This document shows positions 35,537 to 49,700 of a stretch of 64,000 nucleotides of DNA, piece after piece. The position numbers and the translations under genes are program-made. Each line of letters begins with the position of its first letter. Position 1 is the first letter of the stretch. Source of the DNA: Rhodoferax sp. (GTDB lineage Bacteria > Pseudomonadota > Gammaproteobacteria > Burkholderiales > Burkholderiaceae_C); contig NZ_JABBPD010000007.1 in the NCBI RefSeq assembly GCF_012927445.1, positions 1 through 64,000 of the forward strand, given 5' to 3'. The notes under the pieces are model-generated. The model ran no database searches. It saw only the letters and a program-made list of their open reading frames with translations, and was not told the origin of the DNA.

Positions 35537-36739
35537 TCAAATTACGGTGTTACCACAACTATTTACACGACCAGACCTTGACACGTTAAGTTCCATGGCC
35601 GCAAATGCCTCATGGGTATGGGTCGCCTGACCATCATCGTACTGCGGGAAAAGAACCAAATTTCTACCATCCTGTGCCACCGCACTGGGGTAAATCAACC
35701 CATCCACCCGCTTGCTTTTGGCGTGCTTAAAGGCCTGCGCAAAATACTCGGAAACTACTTGTGTCGGTACATACTCAATATGCTCACTTCCATCGTGGGC
35801 TACGGGCTTGGAAATTTCATCCGTGAACTTGTAAAGAAACTGCACCAAGTCATGCTCACGCCTCTTGTCGGAAAAAACTGATGGACACCTGGGGAAGCAA
35901 CTTAGATCAATGACATGCAAATCGCGGATGGGTGACCATTGGCTAATGGTGACCTGATCCCCCTTCTTTGACCTTGTTTCTGCCAACGCAGTTTTTTCGT
36001 CATAGGCCAGGTACAGGTACGGAATGCCAGCCGGATTCATTCTTCCTGCCGATGCTTTCTCTTTAGGAGGTGGGCCTAGTTCCAAAACCGAATGGGGATG
36101 CTTGCCGGGCCTAACACGTTGCAAGATCGTTGCTACCGGTAGCTTGCGTACCATGCTGTGTTGACGCACCAATTGCCCCAGAAATGGAAGCATTTCATGC
36201 ACACTCACCAAGTCATCGCTGTAACTGCGGGGGCGCTTGCGGGTTTGAAAATGGAATCGGCTTTGAAATTTCACCGCATGCGCGAATGACTCCCACGACC
36301 AATGGAGGCGCTCATGGTTATACGAACCCATCCAATCCCCATCCGGGGCATCGACCCATCCAGTATTTGCGAATGCCTCGGCCACATCGTTCTTTAGTGC
36401 ATCCGACCAATCCAGCCCCTCAACATCAAGGACCTGTTCGAGTACGTCTCTTGAAGACATGTATTCAATATTGAACTCTCGGTCATAGGGGCATCCAGCG
36501 TTCGCTTCATCGTTGTAGCTGTATTTGACCCCAAACAACACAGCAGCCATCAAAACTGCGATAGGCGCGGCCTTGCGTGTCTTGCTTTTGCAGTATGAAC
36601 AAGATACGCCACCTAAGTTCTTACGCACCAATTGACGCAGATGCGAGTCTTCGCCTATGCAGTGCTGACACACCCAGGTTTCCGGGTCTTGCCAGCCGCG
36701 CTCCTCTTGCTCTAACCATTGGCTTTTGACAATACCCAT
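35537..36739 (-). CDS. HEPN/RES N-terminal domain protein with RES domain
   Basis: The 400-residue protein begins with a zinc-ribbon-like cluster (VCQHCIGE and SCSYCKSK, cysteines at about 24, 27, 47, 50) and the HEPN/RES-NTD1 region. The C-terminal RES domain is clear: GRMNPAGIPYLYLAYDEKTA, then LAETR, with the arginine (about 233), tyrosine and glutamate (about 254) of the RES NAD-binding pocket, and VDGLIYPSAVAQDGRNLVLF near the end. RES toxins degrade NAD+. The ATG at 36739 is preferred over an upstream non-family extension. It lies between the ATPase and AlbA_2 genes and may be the cell-suicide effector of the defence operon (inference). Confidence 0.82.
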   Translation of the reverse strand: MGIVKSQWLEQEERGWQDPETWVCQHCIGEDSHLRQLVRKNLGGVSCSYCKSKTRKAAPIAVLMAAVLFGVKYSYNDEANAGCPYDREFNIEYMSSRDVLEQVLDVEGLDWSDALKNDVAEAFANTGWVDAPDGDWMGSYNHERLHWSWESFAHAVKFQSRFHFQTRKRPRSYSDDLVSVHEMLPFLGQLVRQHSMVRKLPVATILQRVRPGKHPHSVLELGPPPKEKASAGRMNPAGIPYLYLAYDEKTALAETRSKKGDQVTISQWSPIRDLHVIDLSCFPRCPSVFSDKRREHDLVQFLYKFTDEISKPVAHDGSEHIEYVPTQVVSEYFAQAFKHAKSKRVDGLIYPSAVAQDGRNLVLFPQYDDGQATHTHEAFAAMELNVSRSGRVNSCGNTVI

Positions 36740-36823
36740 GGCTATCTCATTGAATTCCACACCACAAATACAAAGCCGCAGACTCAACGCGGATGGTGGT
36801 ACACCAATCAAACAGAAAACCGA

Positions 36824-38821
36824 TCATTGCCTAAGCTCCGTTTGCATCTGGATTTGTGAATTGAAACGGCTCTTGAACAACAACCCATCATCGCGGCTAG
36901 GGTCCAAGGTCAAACGCAGGTAGGGAAGTACCTGAAGGGACTCTGGTGGCGGCGTTGTGGTTGTAATGATGTACTGGAACGGCACCTCTTCCCCATAGCC
37001 CTGGGTTTCGATGCGCTCAATCAAATGCAGAAAATCGGCATAGGGGCGAGGTCCCATATCGGCCTCCCGTGGGCAATCGTGAATCAACATACCCGGGAAG
37101 GTGCTGGCCGAATTGCTTGCATCCAACAGACACACCAAGTCACCCAACAAAATCTCCAAGACGCGAAATGCCTCACCACCACGAAGCGAGAGGCGGAATG
37201 GTCGGAGTTCATCACGCACATCCATGGTCCCGAAGGCCTCCCTCGACAGCAGCTCTTGGGCCAAGGCATCGGTTAGCTCGCCCAGCACACGTTCACGCCC
37301 CGATATCTCATGTTGGACAATCGAAAGCTGTGTGCGTGTTGAATCAATTTGTCGTTGAATTGTTGCGCAAAGTTCAGCGGCCTTTACGACCCGTGTAGCA
37401 GCCTCTGGCGAACCAGATGCCTGCTCCCAACGAGCAAGCTCTTTCAAAAGCCGCTGACCTCGGTCTTTTTCAACCAGCAATGTGTCACGCCGCAGCTTAG
37501 GGGATTTGAGTGCATTGTCTTTGGCGTTAACCTTCGCCAGCGCTAAATTCAACGGCGCATCCAAGTCATTGCGGCGCTTCAGCGCTTGCACGGCGCGCTC
37601 TGTCCAATCTTCGGCATTCTTGAGCAAAGCGTTTTGATCACGCTTATCAACAAAACTCAACGTCTTAATTTCTGCCTGTATGTGCTGGCACTGCTGAAAC
37701 AAAACTTGGCCATATTCACAAGGGCCTGTCGCGCTTTTCAAGTCTTCACGCCTTTTGGCCAACTGCTTGTAGGCAGCCTCATCTCCAAGCCGAGCCGCGT
37801 CTGCCATCTTGTATTCGACATCAGCAGCGTTAAACGCATCTTTGACTTGTTTGTACTCAATGCGAACTTGCAACAGGGCTTCCTCCAGCACCGCCATTTC
37901 GCGATTCAACTGATCTAACGAGGCTTCGGCTTTCGACTGGGTCTTTGTAATTTCTTGTTCTACGCTGTCTTTAAACAAATCATTGGTAACCATCGGAAGG
38001 TCGCGGGGCACTTCCAGCCAAACACGCACTTCCGATTCAATCCGCCCTCGAATCAGGCTAGGTTCTCGCAACAAATTGGTCTGCGCCGTTTGGGCCGCCT
38101 CCTGTTCACTTTGCAAGCGACGCAGACGGGCCAGCAAATCCGATTCACGGTTGTCCACCAAACCCAGCACCGCGCGCAAAACGATGGGCGGGTCTTGACG
38201 AGGACGCTGTAGCCCTACTCCTTCACCATCTCGCCAGTTAAAAAAACCCTTGAAGCGGGCGGCTTGATCTCTGCCCACCCAGGCCAGCACATGCCGCCAC
38301 TCAATCACTTGCCCGGTTTCTGGAATCGTCCGGGGCGCAACGCCAGACAACATGGATCCTGAAAGCAGGGTTTCAAATTCCTTGTAGACCATTGACCCAC
38401 CGTTCGCCAACAGCGATGCCAAATCATCCCCTGGCTCGGCCATTCCTTCGCGGTGGGCATTGAAGTGGCGAAACACGGCGTAAGGCGTGCCTTCAATATG
38501 AACAACGGCACCAACTCCTCCCTGAGGCAACTCGGATATCAACTCGGCTCTTAGCTCATCAATCGACTTGCTGCTATCTCCCAAACAATAGCGCAACAAA
38601 AGGCAGAGCGATGTCTTTCCCACGCCGTGCCCCGCCGCGTGAATGCCAGCATGCCGACTGGATTCATCCGGCTCGCATGCCCATATCACATTCATTCCAC
38701 GACGCAGGGAGATGGATCGAATCAGGTGTTCTGGATCTGGCTCCCGAAATAGCTCAAGACGCTCAACCCAAAGACGGGGCTGCGTTCTCTGTGCTGGAAG
38801 GTGCTTGCGTAATTCATTCAT
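36824..38821 (-). CDS. SMC/RecN-like P-loop ATPase with central coiled coil
   Basis: The 665-residue protein has an N-terminal Walker A (AAGHGVGKTSLCLLL, GHGVGKTS at 64-71), a long helical middle (about 230-500) rich in Glu/Gln/Leu/Arg and typical of coiled coils (SKAEASLDQLNREMAVLEEA), and a C-terminal Walker B-like GMLIHDCPREAD. This is the layout of RecF/RecN/SMC-like or DUF2326-type ATPases that bind DNA ends or sense DNA structure. It starts 13 bp after the methylase gene. I do not recognise a named family. A role as sensor or DNA-loading motor of the operon is inference. Confidence 0.7.
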   Translation of the reverse strand: MNELRKHLPAQRTQPRLWVERLELFREPDPEHLIRSISLRRGMNVIWACEPDESSRHAGIHAAGHGVGKTSLCLLLRYCLGDSSKSIDELRAELISELPQGGVGAVVHIEGTPYAVFRHFNAHREGMAEPGDDLASLLANGGSMVYKEFETLLSGSMLSGVAPRTIPETGQVIEWRHVLAWVGRDQAARFKGFFNWRDGEGVGLQRPRQDPPIVLRAVLGLVDNRESDLLARLRRLQSEQEAAQTAQTNLLREPSLIRGRIESEVRVWLEVPRDLPMVTNDLFKDSVEQEITKTQSKAEASLDQLNREMAVLEEALLQVRIEYKQVKDAFNAADVEYKMADAARLGDEAAYKQLAKRREDLKSATGPCEYGQVLFQQCQHIQAEIKTLSFVDKRDQNALLKNAEDWTERAVQALKRRNDLDAPLNLALAKVNAKDNALKSPKLRRDTLLVEKDRGQRLLKELARWEQASGSPEAATRVVKAAELCATIQRQIDSTRTQLSIVQHEISGRERVLGELTDALAQELLSREAFGTMDVRDELRPFRLSLRGGEAFRVLEILLGDLVCLLDASNSASTFPGMLIHDCPREADMGPRPYADFLHLIERIETQGYGEEVPFQYIITTTTPPPESLQVLPYLRLTLDPSRDDGLLFKSRFNSQIQMQTELRQ

Positions 38822-38834
38822 GGGTCACATGCTC

Positions 38835-43838
<5,004 letters not shown>

Positions 43839-43859
43839 GGGCAGGGCAATCTGAATGTC

Positions 43860-43912
43860 GCTATAAATATAGGAGCTTCTTGCGCAATTTCTACGGGGGC
43901 TAGAGGTCGATT
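43860..43912 (+). repeat. Dispersed repeat, copy D, inside the island operon
   Basis: The stretch GCTATAAATATAGGAGCTTC, TTGCGCAATTTCTACG and GGGGCTAGAGGTCGATTT lies between the SNF2 helicase stop and the methylase start. It matches the chromosomal copies, so the island's operon has lived in a related genome. Confidence 0.6.
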
Positions 43913-43916
43913 TAGC

Positions 43917-46775
43917 TTATAAAACATCAGGCAGGAGCACGTAAACGCCAATCACATCAACCGGCAAGCAAGGGGCCACGCTGTACTGGCCCACGTCGCG
44001 GGCGGCTTCGCGCACGCGGCTATGGTCTGCAAGCAAAACCTTAGCGCGCTCCCGAGCCAAGGCTTCCAGACGCTGGGGGTGGGCCTGCAAAAAGTCCAGC
44101 GCAAGCGCCACTTCACGGCTCATGGCCTCACGCGGCAGGTTGCCGGTGGGCTGACATTCCAGCAGCTGGGCGGTGGCGTCGTCACTCAGCCACTCAGGGT
44201 TGCTGCGGCCTTTCACGGCCAAGGCGACGGTCTCTTCCGCCATCATTTGGTAAGGCTGGCGGCGGCGCACGTAGCCCAACTGGTGGCGCAAGCGCAGCAG
44301 GTAGATGGTGGTGACCACGTCCACCGCATCGGTGATGGTGGCGGCGCACCGCGCGGTAATGCTGGATTCGCCCTGCAAGGCGTTTTCAATCAGGTGGTCG
44401 GCAAGCACGGTGACCAGCGGGTGGCTGCGGTGCAGGTCCGCAAAGTCCAGGTTAAGAACGGGCTTGCGGCTATCGGACACCAGGCCTTCGTCGGCCAAGC
44501 GCTGGCGCAGGGCTTCGGGCAGGTGCTGGGTGGGCAGGCGGTGGAGTTGGCCGCGGGCGGGCTCCAGCGGGGCGTTCAGGCGGGCGCAGGCACTTTGCAC
44601 AAAGCGCTGCACATCAGCACTACTTCCAAGGGCGGTTTGCTGTTTTTGCCATTCGGGCAGCACTTCATCGGGCCGGATACGGCGCTGGGCGAAGACGGTG
44701 CGGTTGGCCTTGGCTTTTTCCAGGGCATCGGTCCACAGGGTTTGCAAGGGGGCCAGCACCTGCTCGGCCTCGGCAAAGTCAAAACCCAGCTGCTGGCTAC
44801 GCGATGAGTCGCGCTTCATCAGTGCGGCTTTCACCATGGCCTGGTTGATGCGGAGCTTGTCCTCAGGCATGGGCACCAGTACGCCCAGTTCTTTCTGGAT
44901 GGCCTCGCCCTTGCGCAAGATAACGTTGAGCACAAAGCCGTCTACCGGGTTGTCCTGGCCATAGAGCATGGTGCAGCGCACCTCGGGGGCTTGCTGGCCG
45001 AAGCGGTCTACTCGGCCTTCGCGCTGCTCGTGGCGGGTGGGGTTCCAGGCCAGGTCGTAATGCACCACGGCAGTAAAGAGATGTTGCAGGTTGATGCCTT
45101 CGGACAGGCAGTCAGTGGCGACCAGGATGCGGCCACCATTCGTGTCTGCACCCTCCTCCATGCTCTCGATCTTGTCGCGGCGCTCTTCAGGGCTGAGTTC
45201 ACCCGTCACCACGTCCACCATTACTTTGGGGAAATTCTTTTTCAGCTCGGCAGCCACATAGTGCGCGGTTGCCACATAGCGGCAGAACACCACGGGGGCG
45301 AAGCCGTCTTTCACCAGCCCTTCCATATGGGTGACGAGGGCGGCCAGCTTGGGGTCACCTGCTTTGCCGGACAAGCGCTGGGCTTCAAGGATGAGGGCCT
45401 GCAAGCGCTGGGCATTTTGCAGGCGGTCGCTAATTTGACCAGCGGGCTCCAGGTCGTTGCTGCCCAGGTCGTCGGCTTGGCCGTCGTGCAGGCGATCGTC
45501 TTCAAGCAGTTCATCATCACCTTCAGCCGCCAGGGCTTCGGTTTTGCCTTCCAGGCGGGTAGTCAGCGCCTTGACTGCAGCGGCCGGACTGGAAGCCACG
45601 CACCGCAGCAAGGCCAGCGTGGCGTACCAGATCAGGCGGGCGCTGCCTTGCTGAGTTTGCTCCACCGATTCGGCCATCTCGCGGCAGTAAGCTTGTACAG
45701 CATCAAAAAAAGCGCCCCAGTCTCCGGTGAGTTTGTAGGTGAGCTCGGTTTTCATGCGGCGGGCAAAGCCACGGCCATCATGGGTTTCAACCTGCCATTC
45801 CACAATGTCTTTGCGACGGCGTTGCACAAAGTGACGTGCCAATTGCTGGCGCAACGGGTCATCGGCCGAGGCTCTGGTTTGCAGGCCCAAAAAGGCGGGG
45901 TCGAGCAGGGAGAGCAGGTTGTAAAACGCGATCTCATCACCCGAGTGCGGGGTGGCGGTGAGCAGCAGCAGGTGGCGCTCTGCATCTTTGGCAAGGCGTT
46001 GTAGCAGCTCAAACCGCAATTGTTTACCAGCACCACTGCTGGCGCAAGTGTGTGCTTCGTCCACGATGATGCATTCAGGAGCGATGGACAAGAAGTGTTC
46101 GCGGTGGCGCTCACTTTTGATGTAGTCCAGACTCACCACCACGATGGGGTGCTGGTCAAACAGGCCCACGCCATGGGGCAAATCGCGCTCCACCCGGCTG
46201 GCACTGGCAGACGTGAGGGCGATTGCCTGCATATTGAAGTGACCTTGCAACTCCGCTTGCCACTGCTCTACCAAGTGGGGAGGGCAAAGCACGGCTAAAC
46301 GACTCACTTCGCCACGGTCCATCAGCTCGCGCGCTATGAGACCGGCCTCAATGGTTTTGCCGATACCCACGTCATCAGCAATCAACAGGCGCACAGTGCT
46401 CAGACGCAGGGCCATGAGCAGGGGCACCAGTTGGTAGGCGCGCGGCTCCACAGCGATGTTGCCGAAAGAGCGGAAGGGCCCACCACCAGCACGCAGCTTC
46501 AGCCGCAAGGCATCGCGCAAGAGCAAGGCGGCAGCGTGGTTGCCGGGCTGCTCAGGGTTGGGCCAGGCAAATGTGGCGGGCTCTACGGGTACAAATTCCA
46601 GCTCAGGTATCAGGGTGATGATGTCTTCATCCGCACCGCCCAAGGGGCGCAAGCGCAGCAGGCTGCTGCCGTCAGCTTGCCGGGAATCCAATTGAGTATT
46701 GGCCTGCACCACCCACTCACGCCCGCGCGCGCGCACCAGGTTGCCGGGATGGAAATCATGGGTAGCAGTGGTCAT
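43917..46775 (-). CDS. SNF2-like helicase, DISARM DrmD-like
   Basis: The 952-residue protein has an N-terminal module (GNLVRARGREWVVQANTQ, LLRLRPLGGADED) followed by a superfamily 2 helicase: Walker A region LLIADDVGIGKTIEAGLIA (DVGIGKT at 135-141), DEAH box IIVDEAHTC, LLLTATPHSGDE, and a C-terminal helicase half (INLQHLFTAVVHYDLAWNPT, then RHEQREGRVDRFGQ). Both the N-terminal module and the helicase resemble DrmD of class 1 DISARM, the SNF2 protein of that anti-phage system. It starts 18 bp after the giant helicase stop. It would translocate on foreign DNA in concert with the other helicase. Confidence 0.85.
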   Translation of the reverse strand: MTTATHDFHPGNLVRARGREWVVQANTQLDSRQADGSSLLRLRPLGGADEDIITLIPELEFVPVEPATFAWPNPEQPGNHAAALLLRDALRLKLRAGGGPFRSFGNIAVEPRAYQLVPLLMALRLSTVRLLIADDVGIGKTIEAGLIARELMDRGEVSRLAVLCPPHLVEQWQAELQGHFNMQAIALTSASASRVERDLPHGVGLFDQHPIVVVSLDYIKSERHREHFLSIAPECIIVDEAHTCASSGAGKQLRFELLQRLAKDAERHLLLLTATPHSGDEIAFYNLLSLLDPAFLGLQTRASADDPLRQQLARHFVQRRRKDIVEWQVETHDGRGFARRMKTELTYKLTGDWGAFFDAVQAYCREMAESVEQTQQGSARLIWYATLALLRCVASSPAAAVKALTTRLEGKTEALAAEGDDELLEDDRLHDGQADDLGSNDLEPAGQISDRLQNAQRLQALILEAQRLSGKAGDPKLAALVTHMEGLVKDGFAPVVFCRYVATAHYVAAELKKNFPKVMVDVVTGELSPEERRDKIESMEEGADTNGGRILVATDCLSEGINLQHLFTAVVHYDLAWNPTRHEQREGRVDRFGQQAPEVRCTMLYGQDNPVDGFVLNVILRKGEAIQKELGVLVPMPEDKLRINQAMVKAALMKRDSSRSQQLGFDFAEAEQVLAPLQTLWTDALEKAKANRTVFAQRRIRPDEVLPEWQKQQTALGSSADVQRFVQSACARLNAPLEPARGQLHRLPTQHLPEALRQRLADEGLVSDSRKPVLNLDFADLHRSHPLVTVLADHLIENALQGESSITARCAATITDAVDVVTTIYLLRLRHQLGYVRRRQPYQMMAEETVALAVKGRSNPEWLSDDATAQLLECQPTGNLPREAMSREVALALDFLQAHPQRLEALARERAKVLLADHSRVREAARDVGQYSVAPCLPVDVIGVYVLLPDVL

Positions 46776-46793
46776 GCGTGCAAAGGATTGGAA

Positions 46794-49700
46794 TTAACGA
46801 AAGACATGAGGATAAGCGGCGAACTGCTCTGTCCACTGGGCTGAATTAGACATGTTTATGACGGACCAGCCTTTATCGGTGAGCTCGGCCTGCCATGCGG
46901 CTTGCAAAGGCTGCAATATCACCAGGGTGCGGGCAGCTTTGTACTGACCCGCCACGATAAGTTGACCGCCGAGCACTGGCAACTGAGTTTGATCCGGCAC
47001 TTTGTGCCCGCCTGCCTGAAGCGCTTGTTTCCATTGGTCAAAAAGTACGTCATGTGTGCCAGCATCCCCCACCGCGGCGGGCGAGTTAGAAGCGGACGTT
47101 TGACTTGGATCAGCAGGTGCGGCAGCTACCTGGGCGTTGGCCAAGACAACCAACATTTCAATGGCCTGCGTGTTGCGGCGGTTGATGTGGTCATGGTCGG
47201 GTTGATTGAAATACGACAACAGGCACTGGTAGCAACCGGCTTCGCAAATGCTGTGCCCGTCCTGCGTCTTTTGTTCCAGATCGGGCAAGCCCTCCACCGA
47301 CCAAGGTCCTGCAGGTTCACTGTAGTGCATCACGCGCAAGGCCGCAGCGGCTACCTGGGCCATGGCCTGGGGCTCTGTGGCTAACCGGGTCAAAACACCG
47401 GCACCGCCTTCAGCCGCTTCGTAAAACAGCAGGGCCTTACGGTCGTCCTGTTTGGGCAAGGGCTCGGCTACCAATTCAGATTCTTCAATCTGGAAGGTCA
47501 TTTCAATGCCGCGCTTGAGTGCGGCTTGTAGGGTGGCCATGGCTTCCAAATCAAGCGGCACGTTGGGGGCCAGGATGAGGATATTGCGATGGTCCTCCAC
47601 GAAGGGAACGATTTGCTGGTTAGGTACCTTGTCAAGCAAGCCATCGTCACTACTGCCGTCTTCGGTGGCACCTGGCTCGTCTTTCTTGCTCCACTGGCCG
47701 GTGATGGGGTTGATGTAGAAACCGAGCTGGTTTTTGTTTTTGCGGCGGCGCCAGCCGCGGTTGATGCGCCAGATTTGCGCCGCGGGAGAATACGTCAGCG
47801 CGGCCAAGGCTTGCGCCTCTTCACCGCTGCCACTGCTAATAAGTGACTTGTGCTGCGCGATCTTGCCGTCCAATCCTGGCAGGAAGCGGTAGGTGGTTTG
47901 CAGCTCGAAGCCCTGACGCTGGCGGTCTTCATCGTTGATGGAGATGCGCTCAACAGGGATGGTTTCGACAGTTTCAATGCGGTAGAGGTCTCTGACCCAA
48001 TCGAGGTCGGTCAACAGAGCGCCACAATTTTCGCAGCAGTTTTGGAGTGGCTCAGTGCCATCCTCTCCGCCCATATGGGCATAACCGCACTGGCTGCAGA
48101 CACGGCTGGCCACGGTAGCCAGGGTGCTATTGCCAGAGATGTGGTCAGACGAGCCGACATTGAGCTTGGCGCGCACCACACGGTACATGCGACCCTGGTG
48201 GTAAATGAGACTGCGGGGGCCGAATTCGGACAGCGCCAGAAAACGCGGGCGGCTGACCATGCTGCCTTCGTCATCCTTGCCTTTGGCCCCAGTCCCACCC
48301 TTGGCGGGTATCCAGGCCATCAAAGGCAAACGTGGGAAGTTATATCCGGGCAAGAAGCCTTGGCTTGCCAAGTAGCGGTAGGTATAGAAATCAGAGTTCT
48401 GACCGTTGCCCGACTTGAGCAAAACACTGTACTGGCGGGCAGCATCACCATAACGGCGCTGGGCATTTTGCTTTTCAGCGTGCGAGGTGGTGTAGCTTTT
48501 AACCACCTGATCCGCCATGTCCATTTGCTTGCGTGTGGCATCCACCAATGCACGCCAGCGCTCAAAGGCGGCACTGAAGTCTTGGCCCGCACGCTCAATG
48601 GTGGCGGCCACATGGTCGGCGGAGAACCAAGGACTGCTGTTGAGCACGGAAGCAAGTTGGGCAACAAAGCCGTGGGAACTCTGCAGAGCGCGGGCCGTTA
48701 CCTCGGGGGCATTGAGCTTGTCACGCAGGGCGGGCTGCAATGGTTTATCTACCTGCTCCAAATCGAGCATGGGTGCAATGCTGGTGTCCAGCTGCACCTG
48801 TGCGGCAGCCAGCCACACAGCATGCAAGTGGCTTTCAATCAAATCGCGGTTGGCCAGATCCAGGGTGGGCGGCTTGACGATGCCGTGCACCATTTCGGTG
48901 GCATGGTGGAAAAACCATTGGTCATGTGGGCTGAGTGCGGCGCAGTAAGTGATGACCAAGGCCTGCTGCCCTGAGCGCCCCGCTCGACCGCTGCGCTGGG
49001 CGTAGTTGGCGGGAGTGGGTGGTACGTTGCGCAGGTAGACCGTGTTCAGGGCTGAGATGTCGACGCCCAGCTCCATGGTGGGCGAGCAGAACATGACTGG
49101 CAGGCGCTCCAGCGGAGCCTCATGCGCGGGGTTGTCCAGCCAGTCTTTACGGTCTTTTTCGGTGTAGCGGAAGCGCTGCTCCAGCAGCTGACGGCGGGCG
49201 GAATCCACTTGCGCAGTGTGTTCTTGGGCCTCAAAGTCGAACAAGGGATGCCCCTGTTGACGCAGGGTCAAGGCCACCGCCTGGTACAGATTGCGGAAGA
49301 ACTGGTTGTGTTTGCCGTCTTCCAGTGCCCGCGACTCGTCCACCAGCAACCAATCCATGGTGGAAGCGTTGAGGCGCCAGCCAATGACTTGGCTGTCAAC
49401 GTCAAACTTCTGGACATAGCCATAGTTAGACGCCGCTTGAAGCAACTGCTCCATCAACTCCACCCACTGTGGATCCTTCCAACCGACAACCTGTCCAGCC
49501 GCCGCGCTGTCTTTCCAAAATGACGCTGCCTTGAGGTCTTTGAGAAGTCGGGAGCGAGAACCTCCCGGCACCAGGTCGACACGAGGTTTGCCTTTGTATT
49601 CAGGGCGTTTGGTCAGGATCAGGTATTTGGCTGTTTCCAGATTCTCATCCGACGCAAATGCCCAACGCTCATTCAGGTACTGGTGCGCTGTCGTCTTGGC

